This document shows positions 8,336 through 13,667 of a DNA stretch of 14,686 nucleotides, piece by piece (position 1 is the first letter of the stretch; each line of letters begins with the position of its first letter). A program made the translations under genes and the position numbers. The stretch lies in contig CALGGX010000094.1 of NCBI GenBank assembly GCA_937916025.1, positions 1 through 14,686 on the forward strand, in the 5' to 3' direction. A model generated the notes under the pieces. That model searched no databases and was not told the origin of the DNA. It saw only the letters and a list, made by a program, of their open reading frames with translations. This DNA comes from an uncultured Selenomonadales bacterium. GTDB lineage: Bacteria; Bacillota_C; Negativicutes; Selenomonadales; Selenomonadaceae.

Positions 8336-8349
8336 GTATACATGTATAC
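8336..8349. promoter_or_regulatory. 14-bp perfect palindrome upstream of the packaging operon
   Basis: GTATACATGTATAC is a perfect palindrome about 80 bases upstream of the first packaging gene. A shared 9-base core, TATACATGT, recurs at 8652-8660, so the two copies flank the satellite block between them. It could be an operator for a late regulator. No convincing minus-strand -35 and -10 pair was found between it and the gene; only a TATATA-like -10 is visible near 8292-8300. Confidence 0.4.
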
Positions 8350-8399
8350 TTGCACGTTTCAATCATAACCTCTAAAAGCAACATCTGCAACCATTACCA

Positions 8400-8417
8400 A
8401 GGGGCAAAATTGCCCCT
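8400..8417. other. GC-rich hairpin at the edge of the satellite
   Basis: AGGGGCAA and TTGCCCCT form a perfect inverted repeat around two bases (7 bp if a four-base loop is allowed). The plus-strand side continues with CTTATT, too weak to be a clear terminator, and the minus side has no T run. It could mark the end of a transcript from either direction or bind a protein. Confidence 0.45.
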
Positions 8418-8427
8418 CTTATTAAAC

Positions 8428-8611
8428 ATAAAAAAAGAAAGAAAGAAAAACAGATACTTTTCTCTTTTTCTCTTTTTTCTCTTTTTTGTTCCGGGATAAA
8501 AATATAAGAAAGAAAAACAGATGCTTTTTTTTTTTTTTTTTTTTTTTCCGGGAAAAAAAAATAAAAAAAAAAAACAAATTTTTTTTTTTTTTTTTTTTTT
8601 TTGTTCCGAGA
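8428..8611. repeat. Purine/pyrimidine satellite with three imperfect units
   Basis: Three successive units each have an A-rich purine arm ('GAAAGAAAAACAGAT'-like), a T-rich arm, and the boundary motif TTCCGGGA or TTCCGAGA (8489-8496, 8546-8553, 8604-8611). The motif is followed by ATAAAAATATAA after the first and third units. Units two and three contain uninterrupted T runs of 23 (8525-8547) and 24 (8579-8602) bases; unit one has an interrupted CTTTT array. Each T run followed by CCGGG or CCGAG and an A tract can fold back. Minus-strand ORFs crossing this block encode only Lys and Phe runs and are not genes. Run lengths may be unstable in the population or in the assembly. Confidence 0.8.
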
Positions 8612-8676
8612 TAAAAATATAAATAAATACGACTTATTTTCTTCATTCATATATACATGTCCATAAATATAAATAG

Positions 8677-8722
8677 GTTTTTTCTTTAATTTTGAAATAA
8701 TGTTCAAAATTAAAGAAAAAAC
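8677..8722. repeat. 46-base perfect hairpin (20-bp arms)
   Basis: The left arm 8677-8696 (G, six T, CTTTAATTTTGAA) is exactly complementary to 8703-8722 around the loop ATAATG. It is followed at once by CGCG-TTA-CGCG (8722-8732). Perfect 20-bp arms of this composition are unlikely by chance. Possible roles are a cruciform or protein site, or the first stem of the small RNA proposed next to it. Confidence 0.85.
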
Positions 8723-8829
8723 GCGTTACGCGACTTTTTGACATTCTTGATCCGAGAACGGATTGAAAGGAAAAGCCGTGCTGAAGCACGGACATTGCGG
8801 AGCATACGCTCTCGCAATGTGTTTTTTTT
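8722..8829 (+). ncRNA. Candidate small RNA: row of hairpins ending in a terminator
   Basis: On the plus strand four hairpins follow the large AT hairpin without a coding frame: CGCG/CGCG (8722-8732), ATCCG-AGAA-CGGAT (8750-8763), CCGTGC-TGAA-GCACGG (8776-8791), and the terminator stem at 8792-8820. The compact row ending in an intrinsic terminator fits a small RNA or an attenuating leader. No clear promoter was found: TTGACA occurs at 8738-8743 but has no matching -10. A spurious frame crosses the same bases and encodes 'KSRAEARTLRSIRSRNVFF', which only mirrors the stems. A mobile REP-like hairpin element is the main alternative. Confidence 0.45.
8792..8829 (+). terminator. Rho-independent terminator
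   Basis: ACATTGCG (8792-8799) pairs with CGCAATGT (8813-8820), and the inner GAGC/GCTC pair (8800-8803 with 8808-8811) closes the loop ATAC, with one bulged T. The stem is followed by G and eight T residues. The T run lies only on the plus-strand side, so it ends rightward transcripts, although no plus-strand gene lies just upstream. Confidence 0.75.
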
Positions 8830-8936
8830 GAATGAATTGAGTGACGGAGAAGATTTGAATTGCAGTTCGGAGGAAATTTACATACAGAAGCCGCCGCGCC
8901 ACGACGGCTCTTCCTTTTCATCGTTTCCGTCAAACA

Positions 8937-8983
8937 GAAAACGGCTCTGTCGCGCGCATACAATACCCTTAAACGCGTCGACA
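8937..8983 (+). repeat. 47-bp inverted repeat, left copy
   Basis: This copy contains AACGGCTCTGTCGCGCGCA and AAACGCGTCGACA. Its reverse complement at 10353-10399 matches 41 of 47 positions without gaps. Weaker similarity continues outward (TCAAACAG against TTGACAG) and inward (a shared CCGTTT about 30 bases further on). The pair faces inward around a 1.46-kb segment. The bases from 8830 to 9110 otherwise contain no gene that can be supported. Confidence 0.8.
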
Positions 8984-9110
8984 GCCGCCGCTTGATATTT
9001 TTCTCGTTAAACCGTTTTATCGGCTTAATTCGTCGTTTCGCGCGGCTTGCATTACGTCACCATTAATATTGCAAACCGCCGAGCATATAATGCCGCGCGC
9101 CTGCGGATTC

Positions 9111-9527
9111 TTATTCCTCCTCCGATGAGTCTGCATCGTCAATCTCTGCATCTTCTTCAAATATCGCCGCCGTCTCTATCGATACCAACGTTCCGAGCGC
9201 GCGCACATAGCGCGGATTTAAGTAAAAATTCTTACCCGCGCGCCGGATTATGTTCTTCTCTTTCAATGCCTTCATCAAGTTACTCGCCGTCCGCGCACTT
9301 ACTCCGACTATGTCTTTCACGTCTTCGTATTTGATGCCCACCGTCCGAAGTTCACGTCTCAGTATCGTATTGCCGACCGCCACATTCCAATCGCATAACA
9401 ATATGACGCGGTTTGTGTACGGCTCGCAATATTGCGCCAGCCTATACAACCCGTAAAGTTCATACGGCGTCAGCTCCGGTAAATCCGTAAATTCTATTCG
9501 ACTGTTGATTTTCTTCAGTTTCTCCAA
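9111..9527 (-). CDS. Winged-helix DNA-binding protein, possibly RepL-like
   Basis: The 138-residue product has a likely winged helix at about 64-108: 'GIKYEDVKDIVGVSARTASN' is a good helix-turn-helix and 'LMKALKEKNIIRRAGKNFYL' followed by 'NPRYVRA' reads as the recognition helix end plus wing. This resembles the 'ekgiikr...YmiNP' pattern of RepL-type plasmid and phage replication proteins. The C-terminus is strongly acidic (EEDAEIDDADSSEEE). The start is TTG, seven bases after AAGGTGG; an in-frame TAA six codons upstream (in GTGATAAAAA) leaves no alternative. It lies downstream of 21-bp iteron-like repeats, which would fit an initiator, but a simple repressor is also possible. The family assignment is tentative. 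Confidence 0.65.
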   Translation of the reverse strand: MEKLKKINSRIEFTDLPELTPYELYGLYRLAQYCEPYTNRVILLCDWNVAVGNTILRRELRTVGIKYEDVKDIVGVSARTASNLMKALKEKNIIRRAGKNFYLNPRYVRALGTLVSIETAAIFEEDAEIDDADSSEEE

Positions 9528-9719
9528 AAAATAACCACCTTTTTATCACTTCTCACATAATAATTTGCTTTTATCCAAAAAACGGCACGCCCGACTCTCC
9601 TTCGACTTATCATCTCTCGCTCATTCTGTCAAGCACATCGATATTCAGCCGCAATCATCTTATCAAAAAATCCCTTCGTCAAAAATCGGAATATGTCAAC
9701 AACGGATAAAGAAAACAAG

Positions 9720-9738
9720 CGGCGCGCCGCGCGCGCCG
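9720..9738. other. GC-only hairpin
   Basis: CGGCGCG and CGCGCCG form a perfect 7-bp stem around CCGCG in a run of more than 20 consecutive G or C bases. A second small stem, AATCC/GGATT, follows at 9741-9755. It is not followed by a T run, so it is not a classical terminator. It may be a protein site or a structured leader upstream of the winged-helix gene. Confidence 0.5.
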
Positions 9739-9818
9739 CGAATCCGCTCAGGATTGCAGAATATTGCCGTCAAGTCGCGTAATGACGCCGTTCTCGCCGA
9801 TTTGCCGCGTCTCCAAAC

Positions 9819-9843
9819 TTCCTGCAACTATTAATTGCAGGAA
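9819..9843. promoter_or_regulatory. Perfect 9-bp dyad in the winged-helix gene upstream region
   Basis: TTCCTGCAA and TTGCAGGAA are exact inverse complements around CTATTAA. The size and symmetry fit an operator for a dimeric regulator. No T run follows on either strand, which argues against a terminator. Confidence 0.5.
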
Positions 9844-9875
9844 ATTCAACCGTCAAGCCGCTCCCGAGCCGCGCT

Positions 9876-9956
9876 GATCCGCGCGAGCCCTTCGAGCCTC
9901 CCGAGTCAAGCCGCCACGATCCGCGCGAGCCCTTCGAGCCTCCCGAGTCAAGCCGC
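9876..9956. repeat. 42-bp-period direct repeat (GATCC/GAGCC-rich)
   Basis: A 39-base block starting GATCCGCGCGAGCCCTTCGA and ending GTCAAGCCGC occurs identically at 9876-9914 and 9918-9956. Degenerate pieces of the same vocabulary (GATCC, CGAGCC, GTCAAGCCGC) continue on both sides to 9842 and about 9990, and again at about 10410-10475. Because the period is a multiple of three, a minus-strand frame crosses it as a Gly/Ser/Arg repeat, but nothing else supports that frame as a gene. Confidence 0.8.
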
Positions 9957-10107
9957 TCCGATCCTTCTCCGATCCCCGAGCCGAGCCTTCTATGCAAAAT
10001 TTTCATAATCTTGTTTCTTATATTCACGTTATTATTTTTCATAAATGAAATTTATGTTTTTATAACTCCTCATAACTACTCTTTATGTCTCAATCGATTC
10101 CGTCCCC

Positions 10108-10191
10108 GTATTCTTTTTATCAAAATTCGTTTGAACTTTACCAGATCAAGTTTAAACTTTATCGGTTAGAGTTTTATTTTTACCAAAATCG
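10108..10191. repeat. Four 21-bp iteron-like repeats (candidate replication origin)
   Basis: Four head-to-tail units begin at 10108, 10129, 10150 and 10171 with an exact 21-base period. Their first 14 bases are GTATTCTTTTTATC, GTTTGAACTTTACC, GTTTAAACTTTATC and GTTTTATTTTTACC, giving a core GTWTNNNYTTTAYC. The 21-base spacing places each unit on the same face of the helix. Immediately to the right is an AT-rich run (10192-10230, ATATTATATTAAATTTAG) that could be the unwinding element. Outside these units, 9990-10350 contains no supported gene. An operator array is the alternative to an origin. Confidence 0.6.
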
Positions 10192-10352
10192 GTGAATATT
10201 ATATTAAATTTAGATAAATATTACTCGGTTTTAGTTCTTTGTTACTCTGCCGATATCTTCAATTTCGTCAAGCGCGATATCTTTTCTATGTTATATAACC
10301 GTGTCATTTTTTACCCGCGAAACGGATTGACTATAAATCATCGATCGATGCG

Positions 10353-10399
10353 TGTCGACGCGTTTTAGACTATTCTGTGCGCGCGACAGAGCCGTTTCC
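10353..10399 (-). repeat. 47-bp inverted repeat, right copy
   Basis: This is the partner of the copy at 8937-8983, in opposite orientation, with six mismatches at scattered positions. Read on the minus strand it points toward the iteron-like repeats and the winged-helix gene. It ends beside TTGACA (read on the minus strand), but no -10 was found at the right distance. From 10400 to 10735 there are only further GAGCC/GATCC-rich bases and no supported gene. Confidence 0.8.
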
Positions 10400-10735
10400 T
10401 GTCAATCGCCGATCCCGAGCTCATTCGATCCCCCCGAGCCGAGCCCGCTCCGATCCCGAGCCCTTCGAGCCGTGTCGACTTGACTCCGTAGAATGACGCC
10501 GAGCCTTCCTGTGCTGAATACCTTCAAAAGCAGAACGCCTTCAAAAACGCCCTTCTCGCGCATTTTCAAGCACTTTTCGCGCGTCGATTTTTCTCGTCCG
10601 ATAATTTTCCTGTCAACTGTTTTTGCGCGTCTGTTTCATCGTCATTATCTATATGGAAAACCGATCCGACTTCCTGTTATCAGCCGCGCCGTGATATCGG
10701 CTCCGAGCCGCTCCGCGTCGCCGTGTTTTCGATTT

Positions 10736-10921
10736 TCATGCCGAAGTCTTTTTCTTCAACGGATTGACGCGTTTCATGCGCGCCAATTGCTCGTCCGTCA
10801 ACTCGGGGCAGTCTTCATCGAATACAATCTCCTCGTCCGGCATTTCCGCCAGTTTCTTCAACCTTGCCTTCTGCTCCGCCGTCAACGGAGCGTTGAAGTC
10901 AATACATTTCCTGATGATCAT
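10736..10921 (-). CDS. Short BrnA-like antitoxin
   Basis: This small acidic protein follows the BrnT-like toxin and overlaps its end by 23 bases. The chosen start, ATG 10921, lies seven bases after AAGAAGG; an upstream in-frame ATG at 10939 would add six residues but has no better site. The sequence 'LTAEQKARLKKLAEMPDEEI' and then 'VFDEDCPELTDEQLARMKRV' matches the acidic 'DEDIDFSDxPELT' segment of BrnA-type antitoxins. The C-terminal ribbon-helix-helix DNA-binding domain of typical BrnA is absent: the protein stops after a Lys-rich tail (NPLKKKTSA). It should be able to bind and mask the toxin but not an operator, which leaves the XRE protein two genes upstream as a candidate repressor. Confidence 0.72.
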   Translation of the reverse strand: MIIRKCIDFNAPLTAEQKARLKKLAEMPDEEIVFDEDCPELTDEQLARMKRVNPLKKKTSA

Positions 10922-11186
10922 AATATCGCCTTCTTTCATGCGGCGTAGCCTTTCGAGCGGATATCAGCCGCGTAGCTTCGCCGCGTTCCGTGTAAACCAC
11001 ATACAACACAGCGTCAACCATGCCGATCGTGATCCATCGATCCTCGTCGACGCTGTGTTCAACATCGTATTCTTCAATCCGATCGGCGTCGTCGAATACC
11101 AACGCCGCATCTTCGAAATGCACGCCGTGCTTTTTGATGTTACGACTTGCCTTCTCGTCGTCCCATTCAAATATTCTTTCACTCAT
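10899..11186 (-). CDS. brnT: BrnT-family ribonuclease toxin
   Basis: The 95-residue product matches BrnT toxins, RelE-fold ribonucleases that block translation when freed from BrnA. Family motifs are 'FEWDDEKASRNIKKHGVHFE' (6-25), 'DAALVFDDADRIEEYD' (26-41), 'DEDRWITIGMVDAVLYVVYT' (47-66), 'TRLISARKATPHERRRYYD' (72-90). The start at ATG 11186 lies 10 bases after GGAG; an upstream TTG-started frame beginning MLSTRSENR is less likely. It starts 7 bases after the XRE gene stop and overlaps the antitoxin gene, giving the usual toxin-first brnTA order. All landmark residues appear to be present, so it is likely active. Confidence 0.88.
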   Translation of the reverse strand: MSERIFEWDDEKASRNIKKHGVHFEDAALVFDDADRIEEYDVEHSVDEDRWITIGMVDAVLYVVYTERGEATRLISARKATPHERRRYYDHQEMY

Positions 11187-11193
11187 TCTGTTT

Positions 11194-11646
11194 TCACTCC
11201 GCGTTGACAACACGTCCGACCGAGCCTTTGTCGATTGCCTTTAACAGCCGTGCTACGTTCCGCTTCGCCGTGTCTTTTGACTCCGAGTAAATATCGGCGG
11301 CGTCAAGCGGAAAATCAGCGAGAACAGCAAGTTGACGCTGTTGCTCGGCGGAGAGATTGAAAGTCAACGCGAATTGCCGGAACATATCCTTCTTCGCGTC
11401 AATGCCGTCAAGCCGAGTGTCAACAAACATTCTGCCTTCCCCGAAGCGCAAATACTTTTCGTTGACGCCGAGATTATCGCATATCAGCTTGATTGTTTTA
11501 TCAGTAACAGTATTTTTACCTTGCTCCATTCTAAAAACCGATCCATATGCAACTCCTATTCGCTCGGCAAATTCTTTTTGTGTCAATCCTAAAGAATTAC
11601 GGATTGCCTTTAATCGTCCAATCATAGACGCCGTACTTATCGACAT
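11194..11646 (-). CDS. XRE-family transcriptional regulator (phage repressor-like)
   Basis: The 150-residue protein begins with a classical helix-turn-helix at about 9-62: 'RLKAIRNSLGLTQKEFAERI' then 'GVAYGSVFRMEQGKNTVTDK'. A stretch containing 'YLRFGEGRMFVD' follows, as is common in phage XRE regulators. The C-terminal half has no Ser-Lys protease signature, so it is not a LexA/CI-type self-cleaving repressor. ATG 11646 follows AGGAG by eight bases; a TTG at 11655 would sit too close to that site. It lies upstream of brnT in one operon and faces away from a strong rightward promoter. It may therefore control both the toxin operon and the rightward transcript. Confidence 0.87.
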   Translation of the reverse strand: MSISTASMIGRLKAIRNSLGLTQKEFAERIGVAYGSVFRMEQGKNTVTDKTIKLICDNLGVNEKYLRFGEGRMFVDTRLDGIDAKKDMFRQFALTFNLSAEQQRQLAVLADFPLDAADIYSESKDTAKRNVARLLKAIDKGSVGRVVNAE

Positions 11647-11687
11647 TTTCAACACTCCTCTGAGTATAAAAAAACTTTAAAAAACAC

Positions 11688-11716
11688 TTGACAACTAAAC
11701 AATTTCTGTTTATACT
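11688..11716 (+). promoter_or_regulatory. Near-consensus sigma-70 promoter, rightward
   Basis: TTGACA (11688-11693), a 17-base spacer and TATACT (11711-11716) match the housekeeping consensus at 11 of 12 positions. Transcription should start near 11722-11724. The promoter lies 42 bases upstream of the XRE start in the opposite orientation, the layout of a lysogeny switch. Dyad-like GTCAA...TTGAC bases begin just downstream and could be repressor sites. Confidence 0.8.
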
Positions 11717-11723
11717 ACGCATT

Positions 11724-11796
11724 GTCAAAAGCAATTGACGAGTGAAACACCGAAGCCCCAAGGCAGACGTGAAACACAAAGTCAAAAGTAATTGAT
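11724..11796 (+). repeat. Two 16-bp direct repeats just downstream of the promoter
   Basis: GTCAAAAGCAATTGAC (11724-11739) and GTCAAAAGTAATTGAT (11781-11796) differ at two positions. Each is itself a partial dyad (GTCAA ... TTGAC/T). A nonamer GTGAAACAC also occurs twice, at 11742 and 11769. They sit at the expected transcript start and could be operators for the XRE protein or paired elements in the RNA. Confidence 0.5.
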
Positions 11797-12955
11797 AAGA
11801 GAACTTTGAAAATCGAATACAGGAGAACCGAGAGGTAATCGAAAGCCGTCAAGTAAAATGACGGCGGCTATCGAGAAGCAAGACAAGCGGTAGAGAAACG
11901 ACGAGCCGATAAAATCAGCGGGGACTGTCGAGAACACACTTGAGTTAGTACCGATAAGGACGAAAAAGGCGCAATGGAGTTCGGAGTCATTTCAAAGCCG
12001 ATTGCCTTTCAAGATAACCGAAGTCATTTTATCACGGCGGCTGTAGAAAATCAAGCGGTTATTCTGTAAACGGTTGAAAAAGATCAAAAACCGCGAGTCA
12101 ATCTTGAAACGCGGAGGCTTGACAGACTTTTGCAACGCGACGCTTCGGCGTCAATGCAACCGCGTCAAGCAAGCCGTCAATCAAAATCGACACACGGGAG
12201 CCGAATCAAGCCGTCAATCAAAAAAGGGGGACGAGAGCCTAATAATAACTTTGTTTAACATCTTTGTTGCAGATAGTACCTTCTTTATACGGCTGTTTTA
12301 CAGTCATATAGGGAGACAGTGGAATTTTGCAACACCAGAGAGCTTTGACAATAGCATAAGCGTTAAACCTTCTTTAGTAGACTGACACGATCGAATTTCA
12401 TTCGACAAGATTTATCAGTCAAGCAGGAAGGCAGAGCGTGACAAGCAAATCACATAAGACCTTTACCGCGAAAAAGCCGTGATGATGCGGCGTCGAAAAG
12501 ACTAAGTAGGATTAGAGATATCGACAACGCGGAGCCGAAGTTGACAAGATGATTGCACATAGCAACATTGCAGTAATGACGCGCGAGTCATTATCGAGAA
12601 CATTGCCTTAGTTACAGTTTAGATCATACCATAATTAGTACCGATAACGCGCGGCAATTCAAAAATGCCTGAGCTATTCGACTATCGATAGCGCGGACGA
12701 GCACACAAGGGAGCGCGGCATACCAACGCGCGATGATCTTCTAATCGCAATCAGACCGTCAGCGAAAACCTAAAACTGCGGCGCGTGCAGAATGGAAATG
12801 CGGCTTTGTACCGAAGAAGTCTGAGAGAGGCGAGTTTCACGAGAAACCATTGCAGAAGTCCGCAGTAGATGCAAAAGCGGAGTCAAGAGGATATTGCGTT
12901 ACGCTCCCTATATCGGCAGTAAACTGAGGCCGATTGCAGACTTCAATCAATCCTT

Positions 12956-12966
12956 TCCTTTCAAAA
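12956..12966 (+). promoter_or_regulatory. Anti-Shine-Dalgarno stretch complementary to downstream gene leaders
   Basis: TCCTTTCAAAA is the exact reverse complement of TTTTGAAAGGA at 13646-13656 and 14057-14067, the ribosome-site leaders of the second and third plus-strand genes. It pairs with one G-U for ten bases of the first leader (TTTGAAGGGA, 13152-13161). In a shared transcript, or in trans, it could mask those sites. Confidence 0.4.
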
Positions 12967-13113
12967 TGAACAACGTTTGTTTTGCGAGGCGTCAACGGAA
13001 ACCGGCGGCTGGGCTTGCTTTTAAGCCCATTTGCGCCAAAAACGCATTTACAGCGAGGAGCGAGTTGGTTTCACGCAAGCGTTGACGCTCCGCAAGCCGA
13101 GCGTTGTATTTGG

Positions 13114-13153
13114 AATAGAATACACTTCAAAGCCATCGGCTTTAAATTCTATT
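13114..13153 (+). promoter_or_regulatory. Nested hairpin abutting the ribosome site of the first rightward gene
   Basis: AATAGAAT (13114-13121) pairs with ATTCTATT (13146-13153) and encloses AAAGCC-ATC-GGCTTT (13129-13143). The outer stem ends three bases before AAGGGA, so folding could affect ribosome access. Another strong stem, GGGCTT/AAGCCC (13011-13028), lies upstream without a T run. Confidence 0.5.
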
Positions 13154-13171
13154 TGAAGGGAATTGATCAGA

Positions 13172-13516
13172 ATGTTGACAACAAAAGCAAAACTCGAATT
13201 GACGGAGTCGGAGCGTAAAACGCTGACGGCTCGCCAGAGTTTCAGAGGAGTCAATTATGACATCGAGCGCGCGTATCACTACGTCGGCGCGGCATTGCGA
13301 AATGTCGAAGACGTGATTGACGAAGAATTTGATTACGAAGAGATAAAAGTCAAAGACATCGACAAGTACAAAGACGACGTTGCGAAGGCATGCCGCGAAG
13401 CGCGCAAGGCAATCATCGAATTGCTTATCGAGTTTGATCGGATTCCGCCGTACCCCAGCATGGATCGCGAGTACGCTGAAGCACTTAATCGAATTTACGT
13501 AAAAGCGCAATCCTGA
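13172..13516 (+). CDS. Hypothetical charged helical protein, first rightward gene
   Basis: The 114-residue product is not recognised. It is highly charged and mostly helical in appearance: 'LELTESERKTLTARQSFRG' at the start, an acidic middle with 'VEDVIDEEFDYEEIKVKDID', then 'ACREARKAIIELLIEFDRI' and a tail with 'PYPSMDREYAEALNRIY'. No catalytic motif, metal site or membrane segment is visible. ATG 13172 is chosen over an in-frame TTG at 13163. Alignment of the three rightward leaders (GAARGGAWTTGATYRG followed by a base or two and ATG) puts the ATG in the same place in all three. It is the first gene after the 1.4-kb non-coding stretch. Confidence 0.7.
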   Translation: MLTTKAKLELTESERKTLTARQSFRGVNYDIERAYHYVGAALRNVEDVIDEEFDYEEIKVKDIDKYKDDVAKACREARKAIIELLIEFDRIPPYPSMDREYAEALNRIYVKAQS

Positions 13517-13546
13517 CGTCAATGCCGCTTCAACAAATCCGATCGC

Positions 13547-13590
13547 GTCAAGCAACGCTCCCTGTCTTTTGCGGCAGGGAGCCGCTTGAC
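13547..13590 (+). other. Two-step hairpin between the first and second rightward genes
   Basis: GTCAAGC (13547-13553) pairs with GCTTGAC (13584-13590). Inside it GCTCCCTG (13557-13564) pairs with CAGGGAGC (13575-13582), all perfect, with a 10-base loop. The outer helix reuses the same seven bases, in opposite order, that close the stack at 12117-12170. No T run follows, so it may be a processing or stability element rather than a terminator. Confidence 0.65.
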
Positions 13591-13667
13591 AATCACTCAT
13601 TCTGATTAATACCGAAGGTTTTGAAGAGTATTCACTCTAAATTGATTTTGAAAGGATTTGATCGGTA

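Larger units (their letters stand above)
11723..12966 (+). ncRNA. Candidate large structured phage RNA
   Basis: About 1.2 kb after a strong promoter contains no credible gene; all frames carry frequent stops. Many perfect stems occur on the plus strand. They are 11845-11851 with 11859-11865; 12091-12095 with 12110-12114; a three-level stack at 12117-12123/12164-12170, 12130-12134/12155-12159 and 12139-12143/12148-12152 capped by UUCG; 12380-12385/12415-12420 enclosing 12391-12396/12400-12405; a 12-bp stem 12580-12585+12591-12596 with 12642-12653; 12834-12838/12843-12847; and 12912-12917/12929-12934. TTAGTACCGATAA occurs twice (11945, 12635), as does AAGCCGTCAATCAAAA (12171, 12208). Size and phage context recall GOLLD and ROOL RNAs, but no tRNA is adjacent and no family match was made. 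The 3' end is not defined. A decayed coding region or a very long leader of the downstream genes are alternatives. Confidence 0.5.

Noticed and set aside
8372..8707. Minus-strand ORFs rich in Lys and Phe
   Set aside because: They are translations of the A/T satellite; no ribosome site or protein-like composition.
8643..8963. Minus-strand 106-residue ORF
   Set aside because: It runs across the perfect 20-bp hairpin, the terminator and other stems, and has no credible start signal.
9770..10042. Minus-strand Gly/Ser/Arg repeat ORF
   Set aside because: The repeats come from the 42-bp DNA period being divisible by three; no binding site and no other support.
9876..10191. CRISPR array
   Set aside because: Neither the 42-bp repeat nor the 21-bp units have regular repeats separated by unique spacers.
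11974..12069. 31-codon plus-strand ORF starting MEFGVISKPIAF, with an open frame after its stop
   Set aside because: It looks protein-like, but so does a second frame over the same bases; purine-rich composition explains both. A decayed gene cannot be excluded and is listed as an alternative for the region.
12074..12385. Plus-strand 103-residue ORF
   Set aside because: It crosses the nested stems of the candidate RNA, has no Shine-Dalgarno and a non-protein-like composition.
12894..13085. Plus-strand 63-residue ORF
   Set aside because: No ribosome site at either possible ATG, and it spans the GGGCTT/AAGCCC hairpin; probably chance.
8258..13160. tRNA genes in the long non-coding stretches
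   Set aside because: No TTCGANNC-type T-arm with a matching acceptor stem was found by eye.
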